Positions 37,366 to 46,558 of a DNA stretch of 64,000 nt are shown piece after piece. Under the pieces are notes generated by a model. That model did no database searches, was not told the origin of the DNA, and saw only the letters and a list, made by a program, of their open reading frames with translations. The DNA comes from Pseudoalteromonas sp. T1lg23B. Its GTDB lineage: Bacteria; Pseudomonadota; Gammaproteobacteria; Enterobacterales; Alteromonadaceae. The first letter of the stretch is position 1, and each line of letters starts with the position of its first letter. The stretch is taken from positions 124,001 through 188,000 of the forward strand of contig NZ_PQBZ01000002.1 in the NCBI RefSeq assembly GCF_002964665.1, written 5' to 3'. Both the position numbers and the translations under genes were made by a program.

Positions 37366-37523
37366 TGGTTTCGGTCGTCTATGGTTTGTTATTAAATAGT
37401 GGCGGCTTTTGTTGGCAGGGTCAATGATATTTTGTGGACTCGCAGAGACTGTGAGTGACCAATGATATACGACACCTTTGGCCTAAGGTGTGAGTTTACG
37501 TGCGTTACGCAAAAGTGCAGGTG

Positions 37524-37546
37524 AGACTGGCACCAAGCGCCAGTCT
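37524..37546. other. hairpin downstream of ntrC
   Basis: AGACTGGC (37524-37531) pairs with GCCAGTCT (37539-37546) around a 7-base loop, 9 bases beyond the ntrC stop. There is no T-run, so it is more likely an mRNA 3'-end stabilising structure than an intrinsic terminator. The rest of 37366-37523 has no gene. Confidence 0.45.
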
Positions 37547-37554
37547 GTGGTGAG

Positions 37555-38949
37555 TTACTCTTGAATATTTCTTTCTTTGAGCTTTCTTGTCAGGGTATTG
37601 CGACCCCAACCAATTTTTAACGCGGCGTCTTGCTTGTGTCCATGACACGCACTGAGTGCAGTCTTTATCAAGCGTACTTCTAGCTGCGCTTGTACCGCAG
37701 GCCAGATGTTTTCCTTACCCTGTTTGAGTTCTTGATTTAACCAAAGTTGAAAGGCATCTAACCAATCACCCGTTGCTTCATCTGTGATAGCCTTATGATT
37801 GAGCTCATCGGGCAAGTCATGTGCTCCAATCAGGTCGCCAGGTGCCATTACGGTGAGCCAGCGGCAAGTGTTTTCGAGTTGGCGCACGTTTCCGGGCCAA
37901 TGATACAGCCTCATGACATCAATCGCGTCTTCATTGAGAACCTTACATTCCACTTGTAGTTCTTTGGCACTGCGGCCTAAAAAGTGCTGAGCGAGCTTTG
38001 CAATGTCCTCAGGACGCTCTCTCAATGCTGGTAACTTTAATCGCACTACATTGAGACGATGAAATAAGTCTTCTCGAAATTGACCTTTTTTAACCAGTTG
38101 CTCTAAGTCTTGGTGAGTCGCGGCGATGATGCGCACATCGACTTTTACACTTTGATGTCCGCCTACACGGTAAAACTCTCCGTCAGCCAAGACCCTAAGT
38201 AGCCGCGTTTGTACATCCAATGGCATATCACCAATCTCATCCAAAAATAGTGTGCCGCCATCGGCTTGCTCAAAGCGGCCTCGACGCATACTGTCAGCGC
38301 CAGTAAATGCCCCTTTTTCATGACCAAAAAGTTCTGACTCAACTAGGTCTTTGGGAATAGCAGCCATGTTAAGGGCGATAAATGCATTCTCTTTACGCGG
38401 GCTATGGTTATGCAGTGCGCCGGCAACGAGCTCTTTACCAGTACCGGACTCGCCATTAATGAGCACACTCATGCTAGAGGCTGAAAGCTTCCCTATGGCT
38501 CTAAAAACTTCCTGCATGGCAGGCGCTTCACCAATGATATCGGGATGTTTTTGTTCTTGGGTTTGGCGTTTGGTTTTACGAGCTTGTTGGCTGGCCTGAT
38601 AGGCTCTTTCAACCAAGGAAGTGGCTTCATTTAAATCAAACGGCTTCGCTAAGTATTCGAATGCTCCCTTTTGAAACGCATTGACCGCGGAGTCTAAATC
38701 CGAATGCGCCGTCATGATTATTACAGGCAGATTGGGATATTGTGTGACTATTTCCTCGAGCAAAGCCATGCCATCCAACCCCGGCATTCTTACATCAGAA
38801 ATTAGTACAGCGGGTTGGCTGTACTGCAAGGCTGTTAACACATCTTGACCGTTGGCGAAACTTTCGGTGTTAAATCCTGCTCGTGATAATGCCTTGTCTA
38901 AGACAAAGCGTATTGAAGCATCATCATCAACTAGCCAAACTGTTTTCAT
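37555..38949 (-). CDS. glnG: nitrogen regulation response regulator NtrC
   Basis: 464 residues. The receiver domain (1-115) has phospho-acceptor Asp52 ([10 protein letters not shown]). The sigma-54 AAA+ domain has Walker A GESGTGKE, the sigma-54 loop GAFTGA and [13 protein letters not shown] Fis-type helix-turn-helix ([20 protein letters not shown]) ends the protein. It activates glnA-type promoters under nitrogen limitation. Its ATG overlaps the ntrB stop by one base, the usual coupling of ntrB and ntrC. Confidence 0.97.
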   Translation of the reverse strand: MKTVWLVDDDASIRFVLDKALSRAGFNTESFANGQDVLTALQYSQPAVLISDVRMPGLDGMALLEEIVTQYPNLPVIIMTAHSDLDSAVNAFQKGAFEYLAKPFDLNEATSLVERAYQASQQARKTKRQTQEQKHPDIIGEAPAMQEVFRAIGKLSASSMSVLINGESGTGKELVAGALHNHSPRKENAFIALNMAAIPKDLVESELFGHEKGAFTGADSMRRGRFEQADGGTLFLDEIGDMPLDVQTRLLRVLADGEFYRVGGHQSVKVDVRIIAATHQDLEQLVKKGQFREDLFHRLNVVRLKLPALRERPEDIAKLAQHFLGRSAKELQVECKVLNEDAIDVMRLYHWPGNVRQLENTCRWLTVMAPGDLIGAHDLPDELNHKAITDEATGDWLDAFQLWLNQELKQGKENIWPAVQAQLEVRLIKTALSACHGHKQDAALKIGWGRNTLTRKLKERNIQE

Positions 38950-40027
38950 TACTTGCTCCCCGTGCCGTCGTCGTCAAACGGCAAGTAAATATTAAATTCT
39001 GTGTGTCCGGGCCAGCTGTCACAGTCGATCATGCCACCATGTTGCTCGACAATTGTTTGTGCAATGGATAACCCCAGTCCAGAGCCACCTTCCTTGTTGG
39101 TGATCATGGGATAGAATAAGGTATCTTTTAGCTCTTCGGCGATACCCGGTCCATCATCCGTAATTTTTACCAACAAAGCCTTTTTCATCAAGCGTTCACC
39201 CCGCCTCATGCGGTGTTTGATCCGCGTAGTCAAGGTGATGGTGCCTGAACTTTCTAGCGCCTGTTGAGCGTTTCTCACGATGTTGAGCACAACTTGTTGT
39301 ATTTTCGCTTGGTCGATCACGATATCAGGTATGCTTGGATCATAGTCTTTTAATAATGTTATTTGACTGGCGTTGTCCAACATACTCAACTTAATAACGG
39401 ACTCGAGTGTTTGGTGGATATTGCACGGCGCTTTTTTGGGCAACTGATTGGGCCCAAGCAGCCTATCCACCAACTCGGTTAATCGGTCCGCTTGCTCTAT
39501 GATCAACTGTGCACATTGATCGCGTTCTTGCTGACAGGTCTCGTACTGCAATAATTGCGCCGCTCCTCTTATCCCACCTAAAGGATTTTTTATTTCATGC
39601 GCCAATCCGCGTATCAGTGTTCGTGCAGCCTGATATTGATGCATTTGATTGGAGGCTTGATCAAAGCGTACTTCATCATCGATACGACGACATTCCAGTA
39701 GAATAAAAGTTTGCTGCTGGTGGTTGATGCGTCTGGCGTGCAGGTTTAATGTGGCAGCGCGGTTATCCACGAACACCACGTCTACCCTGTGTTGCGGCAA
39801 TCAACCCCATCGTTGAGTGCGTATTGAGAGAGACGTTCAAAGTCAATATGATGGTGGCTAAAGATGTCGTTAATAGGTTGGCCTATTAACCGTTTAAGAC
39901 CCAATCCGAATAACTCACTGCTGCTGTTATTGGCATAATGGATCACAAACTCTTTATCTAACACTAACACACATGTGGATAGATTATGCCATAGGGCACT
40001 CAGCATAGGGTGGGTACTTTGTACCAT
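38949..40027 (-). pseudogene. glnL: nitrogen regulation histidine kinase NtrB, broken by a 1-base deletion
   Basis: Two frames together make a complete NtrB. The first (40027 to 39782) is the PAS sensor half, MVQSTHPMLSALWHNLSTC to LNDGVDCR, after which it stops. The second (from about 39800 to 38949) continues QHRVDVVFVDNRAATL, then has the phosphorylation motif HEIKNPLGGIRGAAQLL and N, G1 and G2 boxes (NIVRNAQQAL, DDGPGI, GSGLGLSIAQ). One extra base near 39793-39799 would restore about 359 residues (E. coli 349). As written no full kinase is made and NtrC would depend on other phosphodonors. AGGTGA precedes the ATG at 40027. Confidence 0.88.
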
Positions 40028-40050
40028 GTTGGGTCACCTGTAGAGTCTTT

Positions 40051-40067
40051 TGCACCAATTTGGTGCA
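40051..40067. promoter_or_regulatory. NtrC binding site upstream of ntrBC
   Basis: TGCACCAATTTGGTGCA is a perfect 17-bp match to the NtrC consensus TGCACY-N5-RGTGCA, 24 bases before the ntrB start. In enteric bacteria a site at this place (glnLp) lets NtrC repress its own operon. Confidence 0.85.
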
Positions 40068-40092
40068 CTATAACATGCACTGACTAATTGGG

Positions 40093-40602
40093 CTATGGGT
40101 TGATACGGCTGGTTCTGTGCAAATAAAATGTACTCTGTGGACTGGTAGCAATTCTCGTACCGTGCTCGTCGAACAAGTACATAATTAGTTGGTGCTCTCC
40201 ACGGTCTAAATTTCTTAATGCAAAGGTTGTGTTGGTTTGCTTGTCACTCACCAATTGACCGTTGAGTGATAGTTGAACCGTTAAGCCTTTGCTAAATACG
40301 GGCTTTACTTGCCCGCTTACATACACTGTGCCGGTGTTTTCTCTGATGGTTTGCTGATGTCCAGGAGACGAAATTCGTAACTGGTACTGCACCGCCTTTT
40401 TCGCTTTCTTAGGCTCCAGGATTGAGGTATCGGTAACGGGCATATTCAAGGGCTTATTTAAACTTACCTTTTCTGAACCAGCACGTGGTACGTCAGAAAA
40501 CACCCAATTACCGTTTTCGTCTTTCCAGCGGTAAACTTGCGGTTGTGAGGCTGTTGCGCAGAACGTCAGTATCATACTGAATACCAACAAAATTCGTATC
40601 AT
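40093..40602 (-). CDS. DUF4124 domain protein
   Basis: 169 residues. The signal peptide (1-18) is followed by the DUF4124 motif VYRWKDENGNWVFSDVPRAGS. The C-terminal half (from about 80) looks like a beta-sandwich, with VYVSGQVKPVFSKGLTVQLSLNG and HQLIMYLFDEHG, resembling a bacterial Ig-like domain. It is a secreted or periplasmic protein of unknown role. It sits between glnA and ntrB, an arrangement seen in several Alteromonadales. Confidence 0.87.
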   Translation of the reverse strand: MIRILLVFSMILTFCATASQPQVYRWKDENGNWVFSDVPRAGSEKVSLNKPLNMPVTDTSILEPKKAKKAVQYQLRISSPGHQQTIRENTGTVYVSGQVKPVFSKGLTVQLSLNGQLVSDKQTNTTFALRNLDRGEHQLIMYLFDEHGTRIATSPQSTFYLHRTSRINP

Positions 40603-40667
40603 TAATCAGGCCTCACACTCTCGACTCGCTTGGTAATACTCTAGTATGAAACATAAAGATTTACCAT

Positions 40668-40691
40668 AAAAAAGCCCGCTAAAGCGGGCTT
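40668..40691 (-). terminator. glnA terminator
   Basis: AAGCCCGCT/AGCGGGCTT hairpin (40672-40691), followed on the minus strand by TTTTTTATGG. It is 28 bases after the glnA stop. Confidence 0.92.
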
Positions 40692-40718
40692 GAGAACACA
40701 TATGATTTAATTGCGCGA

Positions 40719-42125
40719 TTAAACGCTGTAGTACATTTCAAACTCAACAGGGTGAGTTGTCATGTTCAGTTTTTCCACTTCTTTAGACTTAAGTGCAATG
40801 TAAGCATCAATTAAGTCGTCAGTGAACACGCCACCTTGAGTTAAGAACTCACGGTCAGCGTCAAGGCATGCCAATGCTTCGTCTAGTGAAGCCGCAACAG
40901 TTGGGATCTCAGCAGCTTCTTCAGCTGGAAGATCATATAAGTCTTTGTCCATTGCATCGCCAGGGTGGATCTTGTTCTTAATTCCGTCAAGACCAGCCAT
41001 AAGCATTGCTGAGAATGCAAGGTACGGGTTAGCTGTTGGGTCAGGGAAGCGTACTTCGATACGGCGAGCTTTTTCTGACGGTACAACTGGGATACGGATT
41101 GAAGCAGAACGGTTACGAGCTGAGTAAGCAAGCATTACCGGTGCTTCGAAGCCAGGTACTAAACGCTTGTAAGAGTTGGTAGACGCGTTAGCAAATGCGT
41201 TAATTGCTTTAGCGTGCTTGATAATACCACCGATGTAGTAAAGTGCTTCTTCAGAAAGGCCGCCGTACTTGTCGCCTGCGAAGATGTTTTTGCCATCTTT
41301 AGCAAGAGACTGGTGACAGTGCATACCAGAACCGTTATCACCCACGATTGGCTTAGGCATGAAAGTCGCTGTTTTGCCGTATAAGTGTGCCATGTTGTGG
41401 ATAACGTACTTCATTTCCTGAATTTCGTCAGCTTTGATTACCATGGTGTTGAAGCGTGTTGCGATCTCATTTTGACCCGCTGTCGCTACTTCATGGTGGT
41501 GAGCTTCTACAACGTGACCTAGTTCTTCAAGTACTAGACATGTTGCTGAGCGCCAATCTTGTGATGAATCAACAGGGGCAACAGGGAAATAACCACCTTT
41601 TACGCCTGGACGGTGACCAGTGTTACCGCCTTCGTAATCTTTATCAGAGTTCCAAGATGCTTCTTGTGCATCAATTTTGTACATTGAACCTGACATATCT
41701 GTTTTGTATTTAACATCGTCAAATAAGAAAAATTCTGGCTCTGGGCCGAACAATACGGTATCAGCGATACCCGTTGAACGCATGTACTCTTCTGCACGTT
41801 TAGCAACAGAACGTGGGTCACGCTCATAGCCTTGGTGTGTGTTTGGCTCTACCACGTCACAGCGAACGATTAGTGTCGTTTCTTCTGCGAATGGGTCTAG
41901 CTTTGCTGATGCTGGATCAGGCATTAGTACCATGTCAGATTCGTTGATGCCCTTCCAACCTGCAATTGAAGAACCATCAAACATTTTACCATCTTCGAAG
42001 AAGTCTTCATCGGCTTGGTGATGTGGGATAGAAACGTGCTGCTCTTTACCTTTTGTATCAGTAAAGCGTAAATCTACGAATTTAACGTCATTTTCTTTGA
42101 TAAAATCTAAAACCGATTGTGACAT
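40719..42125 (-). CDS. glnA: glutamine synthetase type I
   Basis: This 468-residue dodecameric enzyme makes glutamine from glutamate, ammonia and ATP. Visible features are [18 protein letters not shown], the active-site block [25 protein letters not shown], and the adenylylation loop [12 protein letters not shown] with its Tyr. It is therefore type I-beta, controlled by adenylyltransferase. Its start follows a sigma-54 promoter with two NtrC sites. It is divergent from typA, as in E. coli. Confidence 0.98.
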   Translation of the reverse strand: MSQSVLDFIKENDVKFVDLRFTDTKGKEQHVSIPHHQADEDFFEDGKMFDGSSIAGWKGINESDMVLMPDPASAKLDPFAEETTLIVRCDVVEPNTHQGYERDPRSVAKRAEEYMRSTGIADTVLFGPEPEFFLFDDVKYKTDMSGSMYKIDAQEASWNSDKDYEGGNTGHRPGVKGGYFPVAPVDSSQDWRSATCLVLEELGHVVEAHHHEVATAGQNEIATRFNTMVIKADEIQEMKYVIHNMAHLYGKTATFMPKPIVGDNGSGMHCHQSLAKDGKNIFAGDKYGGLSEEALYYIGGIIKHAKAINAFANASTNSYKRLVPGFEAPVMLAYSARNRSASIRIPVVPSEKARRIEVRFPDPTANPYLAFSAMLMAGLDGIKNKIHPGDAMDKDLYDLPAEEAAEIPTVAASLDEALACLDADREFLTQGGVFTDDLIDAYIALKSKEVEKLNMTTHPVEFEMYYSV

Positions 42126-42187
42126 GTGTCCTCCGACTCGTTGGGTTTTTTAAGCTTGCTGCATTCTAATGCGATTGCGCTTTTTGT

Positions 42188-42204
42188 AAGCTTAATCTGT
42201 GCCA
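42188..42204 (-). promoter_or_regulatory. sigma-54 promoter of glnA
   Basis: On the minus strand TGGCACAGATTAAGCTT has the invariant GG (-24) and GC (-12) separated by 10 bases, close to the TGGCAC-N5-TTGCW consensus. Transcription would start near 42178, about 53 bases before the glnA ATG. Confidence 0.88.
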
Positions 42205-42254
42205 TATTTTCAAGCTGTTGATATTTGGTGGTTTTGTTTTTTGGTGTAACGCGA

Positions 42255-42305
42255 TGCACCTTAACTGTGCACCAAAATGATCCACAAATGCACAGCCTTG
42301 GTGCG
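42255..42305 (-). promoter_or_regulatory. two NtrC enhancer sites of glnA
   Basis: TGCACCTTAACTGTGCA (42255-42271) and TGCACAGCCTTGGTGCG (42289-42305) match the 17-bp NtrC consensus with one or two deviations. The centres are 34 bases apart and lie about 85 and 119 bases upstream of the predicted start. The E. coli glnA enhancer has the same paired layout. Confidence 0.85.
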
Positions 42306-42608
42306 ATGTTAGTATAGTGCAACTAGCGTATATTCCCAGTTCACATGCGTCCATTTGCTGAGGCGTGAGTGTTGTCATCTATTGTACATTTTTATGCTTT
42401 ATGGTTGCTATTTGGTCGTACGTTAAACGCCTCCTAAAGACGCTTCAACTACGGTAAATTCAGTCTGTGCTAAACTGAATATCGACCATAAAGTACGCAA
42501 TTTATGTTCAGTCATTAAAAAATAATGCTGCATAAACTTTCATCTACCGCGTTATTAGGGGATAATACGCCACTTTAAATCCTGGCGGTCTACTTTTATG
42601 GACTGTTT

Positions 42609-42626
42609 TGTGCAATTTGGTGCACA
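42609..42626. promoter_or_regulatory. NtrC-like palindrome upstream of typA
   Basis: TGTGCAATTTGGTGCACA is an inverted repeat whose right part (ATTTGGTGCA) equals that of the perfect ntrBC site. The left half deviates in spacing. It is 42 bases before the typA ATG and about 430 from the glnA promoter. It could be a third enhancer or a typA operator. Confidence 0.45.
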
Positions 42627-42667
42627 GGATTAACCCACTCTTTCGAGTAATTATCTGAGTTATAGAC

Positions 42668-44491
42668 ATGAGTATTGAAAAATTACGTAATATCGCGATT
42701 ATCGCCCACGTAGACCACGGTAAAACCACCCTAGTTGATAAGCTGCTAGAGCAATCTGGTACACTAGCAACACGCGGCGGTAACGAAGAACGTGTAATGG
42801 ATTCAAACGATATCGAGAAAGAGCGCGGTATCACTATCCTAGCAAAAAACACGGCGATTGAGTGGAATGACTACCACATTAATATCGTAGACACTCCGGG
42901 ACACGCCGACTTCGGTGGTGAAGTAGAACGTGTTCTGTCAATGGTTGACTCAGTATTACTACTGGTTGATGCACAAGAAGGTCCAATGCCGCAAACGCGC
43001 TTCGTGACGCAAAAAGCGTTCGCGTTGGGACTGAAGCCTATCGTTGTTATTAACAAAATCGACAAACCAGGCGCACGTCCTGATTGGGTAATGGATCAGG
43101 TTTTTGACCTGTTCGATAACCTAGGTGCAACTGATGACCAGTTAGATTTCCAAGTTATTTATGCATCAGCAATCAATGGCTGGGCAACACTAGATTTAGA
43201 CACACCGTCTGACAACATGCAGCCAATGTTTGAAGCTATCGTAGAGCAGGTTGCTGCTCCAGATGCGGATCCAGATGGCGGCTTCCAGATGCAGATTTCA
43301 CAGCTAGACTACAACTCATACATTGGTGTGATCGGTGTGGGTCGTATCAAGCGTGGTACTGTTAGAGTGAATCAGCAAGTAACTGTGGTTGGTGCTGATG
43401 GCAGCAAGCGTAATGGTAAAGTAGGTCAAGTACTGACTTATTTAGGTCTAGACCGTCATGAAGCACAACAAGCACAAGCGGGTGACATCATTGCTATCAC
43501 TGGTTTAGGTGAGTTGAAGATTTCTGATACGGTGTGTGATGTGAACGCTGTTGAAGCGTTACCACCGCTTTCTGTTGATGAGCCAACAGTAACCATGACT
43601 TTCTCAGTGAATACTTCGCCGTTTGCGGGTCAAGAAGGTAAGTTCGTTACTTCTCGTAACATTCTAGAGCGTCTACAAAATGAGCTAGTACACAACGTGG
43701 CATTACGCGTTGAAGAGACAGACAACCCAGATAGCTTCCGTGTGTCTGGTCGTGGTGAATTACACTTAGGTATTTTGATTGAAAACATGCGTCGTGAAGG
43801 CTACGAGCTAGCTGTATCACGTCCAGAAGTAATTCTACGTGAAGTAGATGGTCAGTTAGAAGAACCATTTGAGACCGTAACGGTTGACGTACAAGAAGAG
43901 CACCAAGGTTCTATCATGGAGCAACTTGGTTTACGTAAAGCTGAAATGACAGACATGGCACCAGATGGTAAAGGTCGTGTACGTTTAGACTTCATGATGC
44001 CGAGCCGTGGTTTAATCGGTTTCCAAACTGACTTCATGACATTGACTTCAGGTTCAGGCCTAATGTACCACACGTTTGATCATTACGGCCCACACAAAGG
44101 CGGTACAATAGGTAAGCGTAAGAACGGTGTATTGATTGCCAATGCCACTGGTAAGGCGTTAACTAACGCACTATTTAACTTACAAGAGCGTGGTAAGTTA
44201 TTCATCGGTCACGGTGTTGAAGTGTACGAAGGTATGATCATCGGTATTCATAGCCGTGATAACGATCTAACTGTTAACGCATTGAAAGGCAAGCAGTTAA
44301 CTAACGTACGTGCATCAGGTACTGATGAAGCACAGACGCTTGTACCACCTATCAGAATGTCACTTGAGCAAGCGCTTGAGTTCATTGATGATGATGAGCT
44401 AGTAGAAGTAACACCTGAGAATATTCGTATTCGTAAGAAGTTACTCACTGAAAGTGAGCGTAAACGCGCTAGCCGTCAAGCAAAAGATTAA
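42668..44491 (+). CDS. typA: ribosome-associated GTPase TypA/BipA
   Basis: 607 residues, as in E. coli. The translation-factor GTPase domain has G1 [10 protein letters not shown]3 [15 protein letters not shown] and G4 [13 protein letters not shown], followed by EF-G-like domains and the BipA-specific C-terminus ([20 protein letters not shown]). It is needed for 50S assembly and growth at low temperature in E. coli. Codon use is strongly biased, like the ribosomal genes. Confidence 0.98.
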   Translation: MSIEKLRNIAIIAHVDHGKTTLVDKLLEQSGTLATRGGNEERVMDSNDIEKERGITILAKNTAIEWNDYHINIVDTPGHADFGGEVERVLSMVDSVLLLVDAQEGPMPQTRFVTQKAFALGLKPIVVINKIDKPGARPDWVMDQVFDLFDNLGATDDQLDFQVIYASAINGWATLDLDTPSDNMQPMFEAIVEQVAAPDADPDGGFQMQISQLDYNSYIGVIGVGRIKRGTVRVNQQVTVVGADGSKRNGKVGQVLTYLGLDRHEAQQAQAGDIIAITGLGELKISDTVCDVNAVEALPPLSVDEPTVTMTFSVNTSPFAGQEGKFVTSRNILERLQNELVHNVALRVEETDNPDSFRVSGRGELHLGILIENMRREGYELAVSRPEVILREVDGQLEEPFETVTVDVQEEHQGSIMEQLGLRKAEMTDMAPDGKGRVRLDFMMPSRGLIGFQTDFMTLTSGSGLMYHTFDHYGPHKGGTIGKRKNGVLIANATGKALTNALFNLQERGKLFIGHGVEVYEGMIIGIHSRDNDLTVNALKGKQLTNVRASGTDEAQTLVPPIRMSLEQALEFIDDDELVEVTPENIRIRKKLLTESERKRASRQAKD

Positions 44492-44510
44492 TTGCTATTG
44501 TGAATAAAAA

Positions 44511-44532
44511 AACGCCGCTAAATAGCGGCGTT
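44511..44532. terminator. bidirectional terminator between typA and the cheW-CZB gene
   Basis: AACGCCGCTA (44511-44520) pairs with TAGCGGCGTT (44523-44532), with A-rich sequence before and seven T after. It can end both convergent transcripts. Confidence 0.92.
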
Positions 44533-44550
44533 TTTTTATGTGTAGATCCA

Positions 44551-45399
44551 CTAAAATAACCCGTAGCTTTCAGTTTCTTCTGGTTCATATCCCTGTAGGT
44601 GTTCCGGGCGAAAAATTGAACTGGGGTCAATGAGTACACTGTGGGTGTTGCCACGCTTAATGAGCCCTTGCATCATCTTCTTGGTTTGCGGATCGATTTC
44701 AAAGCCTATGTTGGTAATTTCACTCAATGACTTTATTTCGTCCTCTTCGCAGTGAATGTTGTCCTCTACTTGATCAACCAACAACCCGATGTGTGGTTTG
44801 TGGCCATCCTGTGTGGTGAATACAATGATGGGTTTATGATCCAAGCTTATTTGCTCTCGTGCAGATTCAAACAAACGCATTAGCTTGATGTACGTGGTTG
44901 CGCGTTCTTTCTCCAGCATGGTGATGGCTTGTTGCTTTTTATCTTGCTCACATAAGGTCAACAGTTTGTCGGCTAGAGCATGTAGCCGGTTATGGGGCTC
45001 TTCAAATCGACTTAATATGGCCTTTAAGTCTTCATTTTCCGTTTTGAAATTAGCCAACCATTGTCCAAAGGAACATTGTTTTGGATCTCTTGCTTTATCA
45101 AAGTCTTGTCCTTTAATAACGCTGCGCTCAAGTGCTTGTAACCACTGTCTGTGCTCTTCTTCTTTGTTTTTCAGTAGTTCAACCAGCGCGTTATTAATAT
45201 CGTATGAAGATTTTTTATTGAGGATAATACCCAGATCAAAAATAGGAGTTGGTGTGCCCATATAGTCTTTAACACCCAAAAAACTCGGATTTTCATTGGG
45301 AAGAGAGGTTAAATCTCCTTCATAGCGTTCCGTCAGTAGAATATCCAGAATCTTCAGTGAAATTGTTTTTTGTCCGACTCGGAAATTGATTAAATCCAT
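44551..45399 (-). CDS. CheW-like protein with inserted CZB zinc-binding domain
   Basis: 282 residues. The N-terminal third starts like CheW (MDLINFRVGQKTISLKILDI, then FLGVKDYMGTPTPIFDLGIIL). Residues about 85-185 are a chemoreceptor zinc-binding (CZB) domain: HRQWLQAL, CSFGQWLANF, and HNRLHAL supply the usual His, Cys, His, His ligands. The CheW fold then resumes (IIVFTTQDGHKPHIGLLVDQVEDN). A CheW adaptor interrupted by CZB could tie zinc or hypochlorite sensing to the CheA array. GAGGAAAAT is the ribosome binding site. It is the last gene of a minus-strand run with uvrD, tmcA and an amino-acid-binding protein. Confidence 0.83.
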   Translation of the reverse strand: MDLINFRVGQKTISLKILDILLTERYEGDLTSLPNENPSFLGVKDYMGTPTPIFDLGIILNKKSSYDINNALVELLKNKEEEHRQWLQALERSVIKGQDFDKARDPKQCSFGQWLANFKTENEDLKAILSRFEEPHNRLHALADKLLTLCEQDKKQQAITMLEKERATTYIKLMRLFESAREQISLDHKPIIVFTTQDGHKPHIGLLVDQVEDNIHCEEDEIKSLSEITNIGFEIDPQTKKMMQGLIKRGNTHSVLIDPSSIFRPEHLQGYEPEETESYGLF

Positions 45400-45442
45400 A
45401 TTTTCCTCAACTTGCGCATTGGTTTTGTTTAAGGATAGAACA

Positions 45443-46558
45443 TTATGGTGAATATGAGCGATACACAGGTAATTTCTTTTGCTGCTGTGTTAACCCAAAA
45501 AGCGCTTTCAAATCACTATCATGTTCCAACACATAGGACAGATTATTGAGTAAACATTGTTGAGAATAACTTGCTTGGCACTGCCTTACTGCGCGACTAA
45601 AAACTACGGCGTTGAGGTAGCCTTCAAACAAAATATGATCGATTGTAAGCTCAGGATGCCGTTTCACACTTTGGCGAAACTGTTCACATAATTTGGCTTG
45701 GCAAGTATTTGGATCCGGTACCACTTCGGTGACCATAATGGCTTGACCAGGCTCTACCCTTGCAAATAGCTCCTTACTGGAGACAAATGAGACACTTGTA
45801 AACTCAAGCTTAAGTTTGGCGTCATTTGCCAGCTTAATGAAGGTGGCAAGAGGTTCATATGTGCCAATCATAATAACCGCGGTGGCGTTTGTTTCTTTGA
45901 TTTGCTCATGGGCTCTTTCCACATCCGTGCTGTTACGCTTGAAGCGGGAGATAATGGTAGGCTTAAGACCTTGTTTAGCGAGTGCTTGTGTGAGACTTTT
46001 TTCAACCGTGATACCAAATTCATCGGCTTGGATGAGCAATGCTATATATTGATGGTCTTTTTCAGAGGTCAGAAACTTGATGTGTTCGTTTGCCTCATCG
46101 CGGTAGCTGGCTCGCAAATTAAAAACATGGTAATTAGATACTTGGTGTAAAAAGTCCGCACCTGTAAATGGCATAAGCAAAGGGGTTTTACTGTGTTCTA
46201 AAATGGGGCGAATCGCGGCGGTAGTCGGAGTTCCCATAAAACCAAACAACACATCAACGTTATGTGTATAGATAAACTGCCGTGTGTTGTGCACGGTTCT
46301 CTTCGGCTCGTATCCATCATCCATCACGATGAGTTCGATGTTTTTTCCTGCGATACCCCCTTTGCTGTTAATGGCGTCGAAATGTAGTAAAGCGCCATCG
46401 TGTAGCTGTTTGCCAATACCTTGAGCAGGACCCGTTAGCGCAATAGACATTCCTAACTTTATGGTACTTTGTTCAGACACGCTAGCCCCGCTAACACACA
46501 ATAGTAGCAGGGCAAAAAAAATCTTAATGTAGCGTTTTGAGCTGTCCATATAGTTCAT
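45443..46558 (-). CDS. periplasmic branched-chain amino acid-binding-like protein (Peripla_BP_6)
   Basis: 371 residues. Signal peptide 1-28, then a type I periplasmic binding fold: IKLGMSIALTGPAQGIGKQLHDGA, GKNIELIVMDDGYEPKRTVHN, and FGFMGTPTTAAIRP. No permease or ATPase genes are adjacent, so it may feed a distant transporter or a sensory protein such as the neighbouring CheW-CZB protein (43 bases downstream). Its start overlaps tmcA by 35 bases; an ATG three codons later is an alternative. Confidence 0.83.
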   Translation of the reverse strand: MNYMDSSKRYIKIFFALLLLCVSGASVSEQSTIKLGMSIALTGPAQGIGKQLHDGALLHFDAINSKGGIAGKNIELIVMDDGYEPKRTVHNTRQFIYTHNVDVLFGFMGTPTTAAIRPILEHSKTPLLMPFTGADFLHQVSNYHVFNLRASYRDEANEHIKFLTSEKDHQYIALLIQADEFGITVEKSLTQALAKQGLKPTIISRFKRNSTDVERAHEQIKETNATAVIMIGTYEPLATFIKLANDAKLKLEFTSVSFVSSKELFARVEPGQAIMVTEVVPDPNTCQAKLCEQFRQSVKRHPELTIDHILFEGYLNAVVFSRAVRQCQASYSQQCLLNNLSYVLEHDSDLKALFGLTQQQKKLPVYRSYSP

